Assembly: GCA_014871385.1 (NCBI GenBank)
Contig: CM026428.1
Location: 5,869,471 to 5,933,470 of the forward strand
Direction: 5' to 3'
Origin: Ceratodon purpureus
Lineage: Eukaryota; Streptophyta; Bryopsida; Pseudoditrichales; Ditrichaceae
DNA length: 64,000 nt
Shown one piece after another: positions 46,377 through 58,741 of the stretch. The notes below the pieces were generated by a model. It was not told where the DNA came from. It worked only from the letters and a program-made list of their open reading frames with translations, and did not search any database. Both the position numbers and the translations under genes were made by a program. Positions within the stretch are counted from its first letter, which is position 1; each line of letters begins with the position of its first letter.

Positions 46377-47502
46377 GTATGCAACAATTTTTTAATTTTT
46401 TTTCTGACAGATGATTGAGTCAGTTTTCTAATTATTCTAGATTACGAGAGAAATGACATGGGCGATGAATCAGAGTTGCCCTTGAGATCAGGTGTAGGCC
46501 ATTTTGTAAAATTTGCAAGGACAGTGGTCACCTTCTAATTGACCTCCAAGCTTAACCATATTGTTATCGAACTCTCTTGAACAAGTGGCTATCGAGAGTG
46601 AACACACATTCTAATTTCTTCGATGTCCATGTATTGATCTTTGTATGAACTGGCTTCATGAGGTTAGTGCGTTAAACACTTGAGAGGTCTTAGTTTTCAG
46701 GACACAGCAGCATCAGAGAATTGAGGTACTTAAACATGTTTCGAGTTCTTTCCAAGGAGACAAACATTTTTCAGTTATTCCACCAGGTATTTCTTCCTGA
46801 AATTCTTTTAATTCCATAGTCAATATCGCCTATCAGATTCGAAAAAGCAGAGCAAATGCGACAAGAAGCACCACATCTAAATTTAATTGGCTTGTGAGAA
46901 TCAGCTATCTAAGAATTTATCTTTATGTATCCCTTCATGTTGCTGACGTATAGGAGCAATGCGTTGATACATGTTTGTGCACATGAGAACATCACGTGTA
47001 CAATGAAGGGATAAAATCTAAATCTTTCTATTTCAGACTCAGAATGACTAGGAAGAAATCTTTGACAAGTGCAACACAATTTCACACGAAACAGTTTGAT
47101 AGAGGAATGAAAGAGAGGAATGTTGAGAGAGGAGAGCATATAACGCATGGCAGTTTCAGAATAAATGAGTAAGCAATGTGTTACAACTTGGCTCCTGATT
47201 ACAAGGAAAAATAGTCTGAAAAAACAAGACAGGGCTATAAAACCTTTCAATGAAAATTCTGAACTTCTGTACCAGCCAAGGCAGTTCCTGATAAAGTCAA
47301 GACTGACAACCCTATATATGCCACCGATGCGATCCTCCAGATGCCAATATGGTGATGAGTTTATTCCATTCTTCTAACTCTCCGGAGTCAAGCATTGGCA
47401 TAGTACACTATCGTTCGCATTTCGTCATTAACATCGAAGTGTATCACAATATGCAAGCTCTAGACACTTAAGTACCGCAACACCGATGCCACAGCAAGGC
47501 TC
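46377..47502. other. Convergent intergenic region
   Basis: It separates the 3' ends of the LRR gene (+) and the TM9 gene (-) and should hold both 3' UTRs. No further gene is seen. Confidence 0.5.
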
Positions 47503-50500
47503 TCATTCGCATTTGATAGACTGGTAAATGTGGCGAACAAACAAGTAAGAGGCGCGGAATCCAACGCTACCCAACATGAGGAAGAAGCCGAAGCAGATGC
47601 AGGCCATGTAACCAAAGAAGAAAGATGTCTGCATAAAGCCACTCATGTCTGACCGCGCATAATAATAGTAAAAGCAGTATCCGAAAATGAAGACTCCAGT
47701 TGAACCTCCACATAAGACGGCTCTGCACGAAACAAAGTCACACCGACATCCACAATTTGAGAATACTTGAAAGAGACCAAAAAAGAGATACCGTAAGGCG
47801 TACATATCCATTACAATGGCATCATTAATTCACCTAGAGTTTTAAAATAGTGTTCCGACAATCCAACAGAGTCAGGCTCATACCTCCACCACCATTCATG
47901 GTCTTCAACAGCAAGCTGGAAGTAGGTCAATGCAATGGTAATAAAAGCTGTCACGATGATCAGGATGATGAATACAATGAAGAGAATGCTGTAGATTGTG
48001 TACACCTTATGGCCCCACACACTGGCAAAAATATAGTACAGCTCGATATAAATGGCACTGAATGGCAAGAACCCAGCCATAGCCATCTGTGGAACAGTTG
48101 AGCGATACCAAGGCAGAGGCGGAATTTCTCTCGGAAATTTGGTTGTCCTGCAAGGTGCTTGAAATTCAGCCTTGCTGTTTTTCCCAGCAATCCCGCCCAA
48201 GACCAGCAGGGGAGCGGTGATAATCGTCCAGATCAGGATGATGACCACAATCGTACCGAATGGGAGGGCTGCGGTAGCATTGTAAAAAATAGCAACTGTA
48301 TTCAAGAAAGAAAATGTGAGGAACAAAGGCCCGCAGAATAACGCTCCAGTGTAGAGAATATTTCTAACCTGCAGAGAGACCCCAGGAACAACACCAAAAA
48401 GAGTCAGAAAGGTTGAACGAAAATTGACCAGCTGATAGAATACATCGAAACTTTCTTGATCTCGTGTACAATCATTTGCAAGATGATGGCATCAAACAAA
48501 CCAACTGAACCGAAGTGGTGGGAGTAAATTCTCTATCATCAACACACGGAAGGACATTCCCAAATTTAGCTTAGCCAGAACCAGAAGCGGATAGTTGGCT
48601 TGTACGCAGATAGGTAGACTTACCCAGTTTGTTCCCTCAAATTGCTTGTAGAAAGAGGCTGCTGTATACCCAGCAATTCCTGATGTCAGAGCGTATATGA
48701 TAACAAGCGCAGTGTAGAGAGATCCGCGATTGTATGGGTAGAAAACCCCAACCAAAGATAGCATGAAGATGAAAATGGCCCTGGAAGAAACAAAATACAG
48801 ACCTGTCTGAGCACATATCTTCAAACATACATGCTGTATGATATCTTACGGTAGATAAGAGGCCAGAATAAACAGAAAGGACCTGATGGACTATTTGACT
48901 TTCAAGAAGCAGTACATAAAAGAGAAAAGAAGAAAAGAATTACAGTGGCCCTAGAAACGTGAACAGAAAAGCAAGGAACCTTACAATGCAAGGAGCTGAG
49001 TTCCACTCCCAAGAACAGCACAAAAGAGAGACTTGTACGGTGGGAATCTGAACACATCCCCATGAATGTACTTCCACCCTGTCTCTTCTTGCTCCTCCGC
49101 AGCTTCTTCATCTCGAGAATACCTGGCCGATTAATAATGATGCACAAAACGTATTGATAAGATCTCCAGGTGTGTCAAATACTACATAAAATGCTAACAA
49201 GAAGATTCTATCAACTAGAAGATGGCAATGTTCTGTAGAGGGTACAAAAAGTCTGGTCAAGATTGCTTACTTGATGAAGTCATTCTTTAGTACACGCATC
49301 AGAATGGTAGCAAGGAATCCAGTGAGGAGGAGGACGGTCACACATGAGTTGATGATTGAGAACCAGTGGATCTCAAGGTACTGGGGCAGGAATGAATATT
49401 TAGAGTACTTTTCCATGCGCTGGGCATATGACTTGTCCGTTTCCTTCCATTTCGCAGAATAGGTGAACTTCACAGCCTGCTCCTTATCTTCGGTAATATC
49501 CACAAAGGAGAGAGAATCATAACCAATATTGACCTCGATCACTCGATCTTTGTTATACAGAATGTCGAAATGAACATGAGTGAAAAGGTAATATTTCGTA
49601 TCCTTTCCAGTCGGTTCTGTCTTGCCAACAAATCCCCAGATGGGCAAGTCATCATAATACATCTGGAAATAGTAGTCATTCTTCACAGCATCTCGAAACT
49701 TTGTAACTTCACCCTTTGTAAGCGTTTTCTCACAAAGAGTGACCATTTCCTTGTTATCCTTAAACTTCAATTCGTACAAAGCCTCCACCAAACGATCCCC
49801 ATTTAGAACCTCTCCAAGAGCTTCCCTCTTTTCAGTGACGTGACCTGCAAAGTAGAAGATGTCAGCAATTTGAAGTTTTACTGCATGTCAGTGTGATGAC
49901 ACCTAAAAACAAAACATCACCTACAAGAAAAATATCAAGGAGAGAACTAACCACCGCTAGATTGTAAATGCCCACAAATGAAATGCACAGCTTTGCAACA
50001 AGAGCAAGTGAAAGAGGACAAATGTACAAACCTTTAGGATGGCAGAAAGGCAGATCAAAATACATGTATGTCTCACTGCAATTACATAAAAGTGCGTCAG
50101 AACAGCACCATCATTTTCAAACGCTTGCTTCACCGCCATGTTCTAAAGTTGCCAAACTAGAAAACAGTGGTAAGTAAAGAGTACTAAGCAAACTAAACAA
50201 CATACCAACTCTAATTCTAGACCATTGACATCTAAAATTGAACTAAGCAACCATCTTCGGTCACACACAAGCATCAAATGAGTCAAAAGTTTTGGATTTA
50301 TCTGCATGCTGACGACTAACAAACTGAAAGCTTAAGTAAACAGGTGAGAAGCGGCAAAAATGCTTGTTCGAAGCCTAATATGAAATTTCCATTTACAAGA
50401 CTAATAGATATTTCCGAAACTTCAAACAGCCGTAATGACGCACAGAACAACGCCTCAAAAGCCTATTTCATATTGAATTTCTTGGGGGTATGTGACCCAT

Positions 50501-51548
50501 CAAGCTACTCCCACTAGAGTGGGATGCATGTTCGAAAATAGATTCATACGCAATCGCTAGCAGCTTCAAATCTACATAAAACTATATTAGAAATAAAAGA
50601 TAGTCCGTGCAAGCAAGCCTCGAAAAGATGTTGAGAAGACGTTACAAGTTCTATAAAAAAGCAGAATAATTTGTTTCCATTTCTTTGCAAGTACACACTT
50701 TCTTGAACACACCTTACAGACCAAATTTAGCATATAGAGAGGTGTAGCACTGGATCGAGAACATATTTTGACAATAAAATTCTTCACCCTTATTCATCCT
50801 ACAACAAATCTACACGCAGCGAATACCGCAGCCAAAATAGCTCGCCCTGAACAGTATTCTACCTACATTTCCTAAAAAGCACCATGTACCGCAATGCAAG
50901 CCTAAGAACACAACACTCCTACAAACGAAGACTAACTACCAGGTCACGCAGTAAAACTAAAGAACCACAACAGAGCCCTGACTCCGCAGCAATTTTTTAA
51001 AGACGATCTGCGTCCTAGGCTACACGCTTCACTCAAAATTCATCACCTGAGAATTATACTCTGCACTGGCTAGATACGAAAAAAGAGCCACCATCACACA
51101 CCCCTAACTCGGTTCCAATATCCAGACTAACAAAATCTAAACTCAATCATAACCCGCTCACCAAAACAAAAGATCAAACTCCGCCGAATTGCCATATACT
51201 ACATTCCAACTACGTGCATTGTCCAGCCGCTTGCCTCCCCTCAAAAACCAACAAATAACAAGAAAAGACCATAAACCACTACAAGCGATCCTCCACGGCC
51301 ATTACCACTCAAAAACCTACCACAACTCCAAACACACCAACCAAGAGCGAGCCATCTCCGCCTAACCTGGGGTTATGAAACGGTCCGACTTTGTTCGCGT
51401 ACAGCGGCACGTAATCTCCCGCGGCGTACTTATGGTTAGAAGCGGTAGCATCAACCCCCAGTCCTCCAAACAAACACACCACCACAACCGCCAGCACCAC
51501 CGCCACCGCCATCGCCATCCCGCGACGATCACCTCCCCGCCGCGCCAT
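47503..51548 (-). CDS. TMN: TM9/nonaspanin (endomembrane protein, 599 residues)
   Basis: Seven exons join in phase to 600 codons: 51548-51367, 50075-50032, 49844-49271, 49122-48985, 48780-48624, 48368-47884 and 47722-47503. A signal peptide ([17 protein letters not shown] region) leads into the TM9 lumenal domain (NKVGPFHNP, then [11 protein letters not shown]). Hallmark family segments follow: [61 protein letters not shown] and [15 protein letters not shown]. Nine hydrophobic spans occupy exons 3-7. The C-terminus SIKCE fits the KxD/E Golgi-retention (COPI) signal known in plant TM9 proteins. TM9 proteins act in Golgi/endosome sorting of membrane proteins. The length is typical (about 590-660). 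An in-frame ATG 48 bases upstream is possible, but the chosen one puts the signal peptide near the N-terminus. Confidence 0.96.
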
Positions 51549-53237
51549 CGCAGAACTCCCCCCGCAAATCAACCTCGTCGTCAAACCCCGGCGCACCCGA
51601 GCGCTCCAAACCCTAGCGCTCGCTCACTAAGCTCCGGCACGGCGCGGAAACGTGATCCGGCGGACTCCACTGCGACATCCCAGAGGTAGACGCCGCTCCT
51701 GTCCGTGAGCTCCGCCGTGAGAGCTCCGATCGGCCGTGACGCCCCGTCCCCGACCTCTGCGAAACCTGGAACTGTGCTCAGCGCAGACGCGAGCCTTCCA
51801 TCGTCTCCGCGATTGCCTTCGATCGCCTCCGCGAGCGCTTCTTCTGCTCCTTCGCTCGCTGCGACTTTCCTCGCCCGTCTCGCAGCCAAGGCTCTCTGCT
51901 CGAACTCCAAATCTAATCAAGGATTACATCTAAACGGCGCAATCATGTACTCTCTGCTTAGAACAACTTTAGATGTACCGATAAGGAACAGTTTTACTCT
52001 AGACATGAATGACTTTCCTCACCCGTCTCGCAGCCAAGTCGAACTCTACCCTCAGCTCGAAATGTACTTGAGTAGTACATGGCAAGAGGATGAGTCATGT
52101 ACTTCTCTGGTATATGAGAACAACATGTAACTTTCTGGTACATCTGAGCGCTTTCGTTCTGAAGGGTTTCTTCGTTAGCTTCATGCTTTCTGTCCAGGTG
52201 TGAAAATGTACTTTCAGTTTACATTTGAAGGGGAAAGTTATGAGGATGTGGTATGTGCAAAAAGGCTACATTTAAAATGGATTGCGCGAACGCTGCTCTG
52301 CGAAAGCTTTCTCAGGGTTATGATATACCTGTCTGGTACATGGAACTTTGATATGGATCTTACGACTGGGTGGATAGGAGTGTGAGGTGTAGCCATTTTG
52401 TACATTCTGTTGATGAAGGGTGTCGGCAAGAAGGGGTGGAGTGTAATGAATAGGTACATGTTTGGGCTGTAGGCTTGGGCTCCTGTACGTGCCGGAAAGA
52501 TTTCGACGGTATGGGGTTCCATAATGGAGAGTTGAAGGGAAAGCACTGTTGCTGTGGGAAGATCGTGCCTCATGTGCTCCTTTTGTACAGGTTGACTGGG
52601 TTTGGGACACTGTACTGCTGTAGACCGTACTAGGATCATTACTAGGTTATCAGAATTTTTTTACATATTTTATTGAAAGTGGAGAGGAGAAATTCATTTA
52701 TGTTTCTAAATTTCTTAAAAAAATCTGAAATTACTACAATTTGGAACATAATTACCTCTTATTGATGATTGCAAATTCAAAACCTACCTTAGGTATGACA
52801 AATAGTATAATTAAACAAATATGGTGTATAATTAAGTTTCATATGCTATACTTAAAGCGGAAATCCAGAGTGCGTGCAGACCTTGAGCTACTTAGGATTA
52901 CTCTATTTGGAGGTCAAAAGAAGTTTGACTACTTCTTTGATTGTAAGGTGGAGAGATATGAGAGATATGAGAAAGGTGGAGAGCCCTCACATGATTAGGG
53001 TTACAAATGACATAGGCCCATTGCCGCTTTGAATACCCGTACCCTAGTTTAACACTTTCTTATGTCCTTGCATTGAATCATTTTCTTAGAAAACATCATA
53101 CATTTTCCAAAAAAAAAAAAAAACATTCTTAATGGTCGTTGTAAAGTGGTAACAACTTGAATATGTGGTAATGAGCTGTAAAATCTGAATGAATCTAAAG
53201 GTTGGAAAGTCAATATCTAGAATACAGTACTGTAAAT
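51549..53237. other. TM9 promoter side and GTAC-rich intergenic DNA
   Basis: 51550-51900 is GC-rich and probably the TM9 5' leader and promoter. A 109-codon minus-strand ORF there lacks an ATG. A 28-bp segment at 51863-51890 is repeated with one mismatch at 52011-52038. From 51947 to 52630 the tetramer GTAC occurs 15 times. No other gene is seen. Confidence 0.5.
51863..52038 (+). repeat. 28-bp direct repeat in the TM9 upstream region
   Basis: 51863-51890 (GACTTTCCTCGCCCGTCTCG...) and 52011-52038 are identical except for one base (G/A). The copies are 148 bases apart, suggesting a local duplication of upstream sequence. Confidence 0.85.
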
Positions 53238-53648
53238 TAAGGTAGAGGGTTGTATTCCCGAGCGGGTTGCAATCTCGACCCCTACTGATTGGGGAAGGGG
53301 TGTCAGGAACCAACTAGCCTTGCTTGAGAAAGTAACCAAGAGGGTTCTAATTACGTTCATACTTGGGAAAACTGAAAGTTTATGATTGGTTCTTATTGGG
53401 TGCCAAAGTGTTCTATTTTCAGAATCCAACCGCTCATGAATGTAGGACTCTAGTGAATGGTTAATGGCCACTCTATGCCTTCAGACTCAAAAATTCATAG
53501 AAAATTGTAGAAATGCTCAAAAATTTAATTTTTTGGGGGGATGCCTTTGCAATAGCTTTGCGGAGCATCCAAAAATATTAAAAAAAATCTTTCACAAGTC
53601 TAAGTATGCAAATCTGAAATTCAGTCGGGAATACAACCCTCTACCTTA
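53238..53648 (-). mobile_element. 411-bp MITE, copy A, perfect 24-bp TIRs
   Basis: 53238-53261 (TAAGGTAGAGGGTTGTATTC...) is an exact inverted copy of 53625-53648. The interior has no coding capacity. It is related along its length to copy B at 53766-54179 but in the opposite orientation; shared inner blocks include GGATGC...GCAAT...AGC, TTTCACAAGT and AACCGCTCATG. The target duplication is unclear (TTA or TA). Confidence 0.8.
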
Positions 53649-53765
53649 CATGGGTCAAATGTTGTATCAGCACCAGTAGACTGTGTGTACTCCATTCATC
53701 CCTCAACACACAATACTGTAGGTGTAAGTTTACACAAGTGTGCACAATCATACTATTAATTAAAT

Positions 53766-54179
53766 AAGGTAGTGGGACCAATTCCCGACTGAATTTCAGG
53801 TTTGCATACTTAAACTTGTGAAAGAATTTTTTTATAATTTTTGGATGCTCTGCAAAGCTATTGCAAAAAATACTTGAGTATTTCTATAATTTACTATGAT
53901 TTTTTAAGTCTGAAGGCTTAGAGTAGTCAATAACCATCAATAACCAAGGCTTAGAGTAGTCAATAACCGCTCATAGAGTCTTGGTTTTCATGAGAGGTTG
54001 GATTCTTGAAATAGAGAGCTTCTACCAATCAAAACCAATCAAAAGTTCTCAATTTTCCCAAGCATGGACATAAATAGAACACTCTTGGAAACTTTCTAAA
54101 ACCAGGGTGTTTTTGACACCCATCCCCAAACAGTAGAGTGCAAGAATACGACCCGCGCGGGAATCGGTCCCTCCACCTT
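53766..54179 (+). mobile_element. ~414-bp MITE, copy B, inverted relative to copy A
   Basis: It begins AAGGTAGTGGGACCAATTCC and ends with the imperfect inverted counterpart (GGAATCGGTCCCTCCACCTT). It runs antiparallel to copy A through the same inner blocks, and the two copies lie 117 bases apart. It contains an internal 23-bp direct repeat (53913-53935 and 53946-53968). It is more diverged at its ends than copy A, so it is probably older. Confidence 0.75.
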
Positions 54180-54858
54180 GTGGTAAATACAGATGCAAGA
54201 GGTTTATTTCTTGCATTACAATGGTGACAACCTCACAGTTTTCCATGTCTTGACATTTATAAAACACCTCCATGCAATTACTGTGGATTCACACTTGAGG
54301 GCTCTACCTTCGAGAAATGATGAAGTACTCTACGGTAAAGATATAATCGAGGACAATACTGAGGAGGTAAAACTATTGTGAGTTGGAAATACCGTACTGT
54401 AGCCAACTTGAAACCTGCAAAATGGGAGAATTTCTTCAAATTTTGTATGACTTACTTTCACAGTAGTAGAGAACAGCTTCCTTTTGAATTACTACATCAC
54501 TTTCACTGAATTGTGTAGATCACAGCCAATGGCTTGTTTCACATGATGGCTGGTAACAAGTTACAAGTGGATCCACAAAATCCAAACCGGTTACCCAAGT
54601 CAATGAAACTCCCATTTCACAAAGAGTGAAATGTCATAACGCCTTTGGTACAATTGATATTATCCTTCACATGGAGGAAGAGATAAGATTTGAGGTTTGG
54701 TTTCGTGGTGAAGTGGAAGCTTACGCTCAGATGACAAGACTCACACTAGAGCTAAACTACTGTTGGCAACGTCTAATTGCAACTGAAAAAATGAAACGAG
54801 GTCGTTCTATCCTGATGTGTGAAAATGTTAGCCAAATAATAATAATACTTCGGCAGAA
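54180..54858. other. Short intergenic stretch 3' of the MYB gene
   Basis: No gene is supported. It probably includes the MYB 3' UTR on the minus strand. Confidence 0.4.
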
Positions 54859-57800
54859 TCACGTCGCAACATCTTGTGCCATCTGCGAGTCATGTGAGTT
54901 GATATTCTCGACGACTTTGTTAACTTCATTGTGGACCTCGTCTAGGATGTCCTTGGTGAAGCAGATGGTTGGAGTGTCATCAACTTCCATGTTCTGATCT
55001 GTTGCGTCCTTTTTATCATGTGTGGGATCTGTCAAACAAAGATCACTGGTATTAACTTCAGCACCAGTCTGCACAACGGCAGGCAATGGTCCCACTGTTT
55101 TGGTCGACAAGTCACAAGCAGCGGTCTTCTTTTGAATATATTCTCTCAGCAGACTGGGCCGAAGCTGTCCATGCCGATCCTGTTTTAGTTTTACACACCA
55201 CATAAAATGCGTTCTGAGCTGCACGGTCGGGAATTCAAGGTCTAAAATCAATCAAGAGTGGGTGTAATAGCTATGTAAAGAGAAGGTGGGAGTGAATAAA
55301 AGTGAACCTTCTTACGCAGCGCTGCATGCCAATGGTTCTTGATGCTGTTGTCAGTTCTTCCTGGCAGCATCTGCATCGATCAGGATGCAAACGAAAAAGT
55401 ATGAAATAATTACGCTTGAAATTAACAATGCAGCAACGACTGGTTAGTGGACAATGCCTGCAGCCAACCTGGCCTTGCATTACTGGCAGCTGGTTCGTGC
55501 ATTGGTTGAGATTACAAGCACCCTCGTTCACCATAGATTAAGTGTGTACACACTGCGCTTGCTAATCTTGTTGAATCATTAGGACATGAATGAATAAGCA
55601 TGCATTAGCTGGAAGACCTTTAAACTAGACTAAGAGCATTCAGTAAAGCAAATGCTAATCCTGACTTGACTTATCCAAAATGCAACCAAAACCATACATG
55701 TAGTACTGTGTCAGTTTGCTCTCCAGTGTCTTACCAGGCATAATGGCCAGTGTGCAGGTCACGCATGCTTGTAAGTAAACTGCTACGCTAACGCAATGTT
55801 TTCAGATGAGAATTCACACAACATGGTACCTGTGCCCCCATCAGTGCAAGTGGAGAATTTTGTCTCCAAGGCTCTCGAAACATTGATTCAAGATTAATAA
55901 GCATAGCAAACTACACAGATCTCTAACTTTAGCCCACACACTACAATTAATCGACATCCGTCAAACCGACCTTCTAAAGGCACAACAACTTCCACGTATC
56001 CAACTAGTCAAAGTTCAACCTCCATTCTAAAGCACACCAATCGTAGTGTCACCAAATTCATATCCATCGGTGTCCACCTTGCCATGGAATCGAAGGTAGC
56101 AACTCGGGCTACTGTAAAATAATACATCCATGCAATTCAATGATTTGCTACAACACCACGCGGATGCCAAAAGAGCAAGAAGGCATACCTTTGCAATGGC
56201 AGACCATCTGTTCCCAAAGGTTGAATGCGCGTGAACAAGAAGCTCTTCTTCCTCAGTAGTCCATCCCTCCTTGCGTATATCCGGCTGCAAGTGGTTCACC
56301 CATCGTTCTCTACATTGTTTTCCGGAGCGGTCTGTTTATTCCATGTCGCCAATAACGAGGGTTTGAGCGATATATTCCTCGGTTAGTGAATATAACAATC
56401 AACTCATGATGATCGTCTCATAACACCCATGGCAAGATGTCTTGTTCGGTCTACAAGTAAGGCTTACTGGTCATAATTGGCTTTCAGGGATAACAAAACT
56501 GCGAGATTTATGTGAGGAAGAGACAGTAACGATACTCACTTGCCATGAACGTCGATATAAGGGACCAGCGCCGAGATCCATAACGCTTAACCAATTTACT
56601 CAGAACCCTATCCTCCGCAGCGCCCCATTGTCCCTTCACTCCAGGTTGCCGTTGAGTCGCGCTGGTCCTGTCCACCGGCACTAAATGTACCTCATGAATG
56701 CCATTGGGTGGTACACAGGGCGCTGTTGGATTCGGGAAATCAAGCGCTTGGTGACCACATAGTGCAAGAGCACCAACTGGCATTTTAAGTGGATGCCTTG
56801 CAATCACATATTGACTGTTTCTCCTCATCAACACATGTTGATCCTGACCAAGCAGGTTACAAAACTCAGGTGGTGGGCTCCTGCCACCTCCGTAACAACC
56901 ACCCTGATGAGAGGAGTACACCACACCTGCAGATTCTGACGGCCCGCGCGTAGCAGACTCCGGAGTCCTGACTTGTTCATGCCCTTGCATTCTACAGTCC
57001 AGGGGTTCCTTGGACACAGCATCTGGTGTATGCGCAGGCAAAGAGGGGGCATGAGAGGGCGATATGAGTTTCGATGTGATGAAGCTTGGGCAACCCTCAG
57101 AAATGAAGCTATTTAAAACGTACCGTTGGTAGAGGCAGTCACGTTCTCAGCTAAACTTGAATTCATTCCAGAGCTAGATCCGGGACAGCTTTCGGACGGT
57201 TCGAGCCTCGTTCCAGCTTCTGTTGGTGTAGGAGCGCTGATCCTCGCATCAGAAAAAGGGCCCTTTGGGTCATTCTCGGAGCTTTCGTCTCGCCTTGTGA
57301 TCACTTCGTCACTGCTCACCGACTGGCCAGGTTGGGATCCCGACAAACTCGTAGCATGTTGAGTGGTAGCTAAAAAGGATGGCTTCGGATACTGGACGTG
57401 ACAACCAGGGCTACTCTTTGTGTTGTGGATGACTGGCCGTAAGAAATGAGAGTCGTAGGAGGACATACAGCTGAAAGCACTCTGGGCTGAAAGCTGGAAA
57501 GGAGAGCTGGAACTTGGTAAGGACGTGCTCGAGCTGGACTCTCGCAAGGAGTTGAATAGGTCGGGCAATGTGGAGGAGGCTGAAGGTAGTGGAAAAGGAG
57601 TAGAAATGACTTGAGTGGCAGCTGGTGTAGGGGTTTGCTGTAAACATCGAGGTTGGTAACCTGAGGACGCTCCCACTTGACCCCACATACCAGCAACTGG
57701 CTGTAAGCCATTCCACTGCGGAGCTCCGTAGCCATCTGTAACACCAGGATCAACATTTACAAGCTGGCAGGTCATGGCAGGCACTAAGGAACTGCAAGCA

Positions 57801-58741
57801 ATACGTGGATAGTGATGTTGGGGACACTCATCCATACAGTAGCTCTCCTGTGAATTTAGAGGACCGCCTGAATTGGGTGCATGAAAGAGCCTTTGACTGG
57901 GCGATGCATAATTGAACTGAGTCTGTTCAGAACCTGATTGCGCCTTCTCAGGATCTCGAGTGCAGTTTTCTTCTAATCCTCCATCACCTTGGTGGGGCTG
58001 CGCATTTACACTTTTGCTTAGCGATCCAGTACTTGGGGGCCTCATGCCAGAATCACCACAGCTCGGGTATGCTCCAAAATTGTTGACAACTCGAGGTTGA
58101 AAAATTGAGGCCCCGGGAAGGTAATTCATAGGCACTGAGTGAGGGTTTAATGCCTGTGATCTGTTCAGTAGGTGAGGAGGGACTTCAGACCGATGCAGGC
58201 CGACCAACTTCGACTGTTCGTCTTTGAAATATGCCATGTTCTGAGCGTGCATATCGTGAGCCTCTGAACCATGCTGAGTCACTTGCATGAACTGATGGGG
58301 ATACTGGCACCGATACTGATGTTGTTGGGGGGCTTGCTCGGAATGTTGCCTTGGAAGCTGTTTGTAAAAGGCACCCAGCTGATTGACATATTCAAAAATC
58401 GAATTCACATTTGATCCCTGGTTGCTACACTGGCCAGGAGCACCCTCGTTCATTTCTTTCGGCATTGTACACGGTGCAGCAGCATAACCAAGGTTTGATG
58501 GCCACTGCCATGCCAACATATGCATAGCTGCTGCTGGAAAGTGGGAAAAGAAAGTGTCGTCAAATTGCCCATATTGAAGCTGCTGCAAGTGGGGCGGCAG
58601 GTGATTCTCCGTGAAGGTACAGCACGAGGGGAAGTTATAACCTACTGGATCTGGTGATTGTTTTTTTGATTGTTCCCCTTGGTGAAGACACGCTGCAATT
58701 TCATCTACCTTCACAGATCCAGCGCCTCCATCGCTTGCCAT
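54859..58741 (-). CDS. R2R3-MYB transcription factor, long N-terminal region (893 residues)
   Basis: Five exons keep frame for 894 codons: 58741-57124, 57022-56540, 56331-56189, 55370-55316 and 55241-54859. The first ~665 residues are Gln/Ser/Pro/His-rich and disordered, likely regulatory. R2 (KGQWGAAEDRVLSKLVKRYG...RRWSLI...GKQCRERW) and R3 (EGWTTEEEELLVHAHSTFG...NRWSAIAK, MLPGRTDNSIKNHW) occupy about 667-767. All three Trp of R2 and three aromatic positions of R3 are present, including Trp at the R3 first position, as in the MYB98/MYB115/MYB118 group. A C-terminal ~125-residue tail with SLLREYIQKKT follows. Introns split R2 before NRSGKQ and R3 before MLPGR. Exon 4's donor was chosen at 55315 because it keeps frame with exon 5. 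It is a nuclear DNA-binding regulator; targets are unknown. Confidence 0.92.

Noticed and set aside
46377-47500. Search for a kinase domain after the LRR gene
   Set aside because: No kinase motif (VAVK, HRD, DFG) is visible in any frame downstream, so the gene is called a receptor-like protein, not a kinase.
51581-51910. 109-codon GC-rich minus-strand ORF upstream of the TM9 start
   Set aside because: It has no ATG (opens with TTG), overlaps the TM9 leader, and its Ala/Arg/Glu-rich composition follows from GC richness. It is likely 5' leader sequence.
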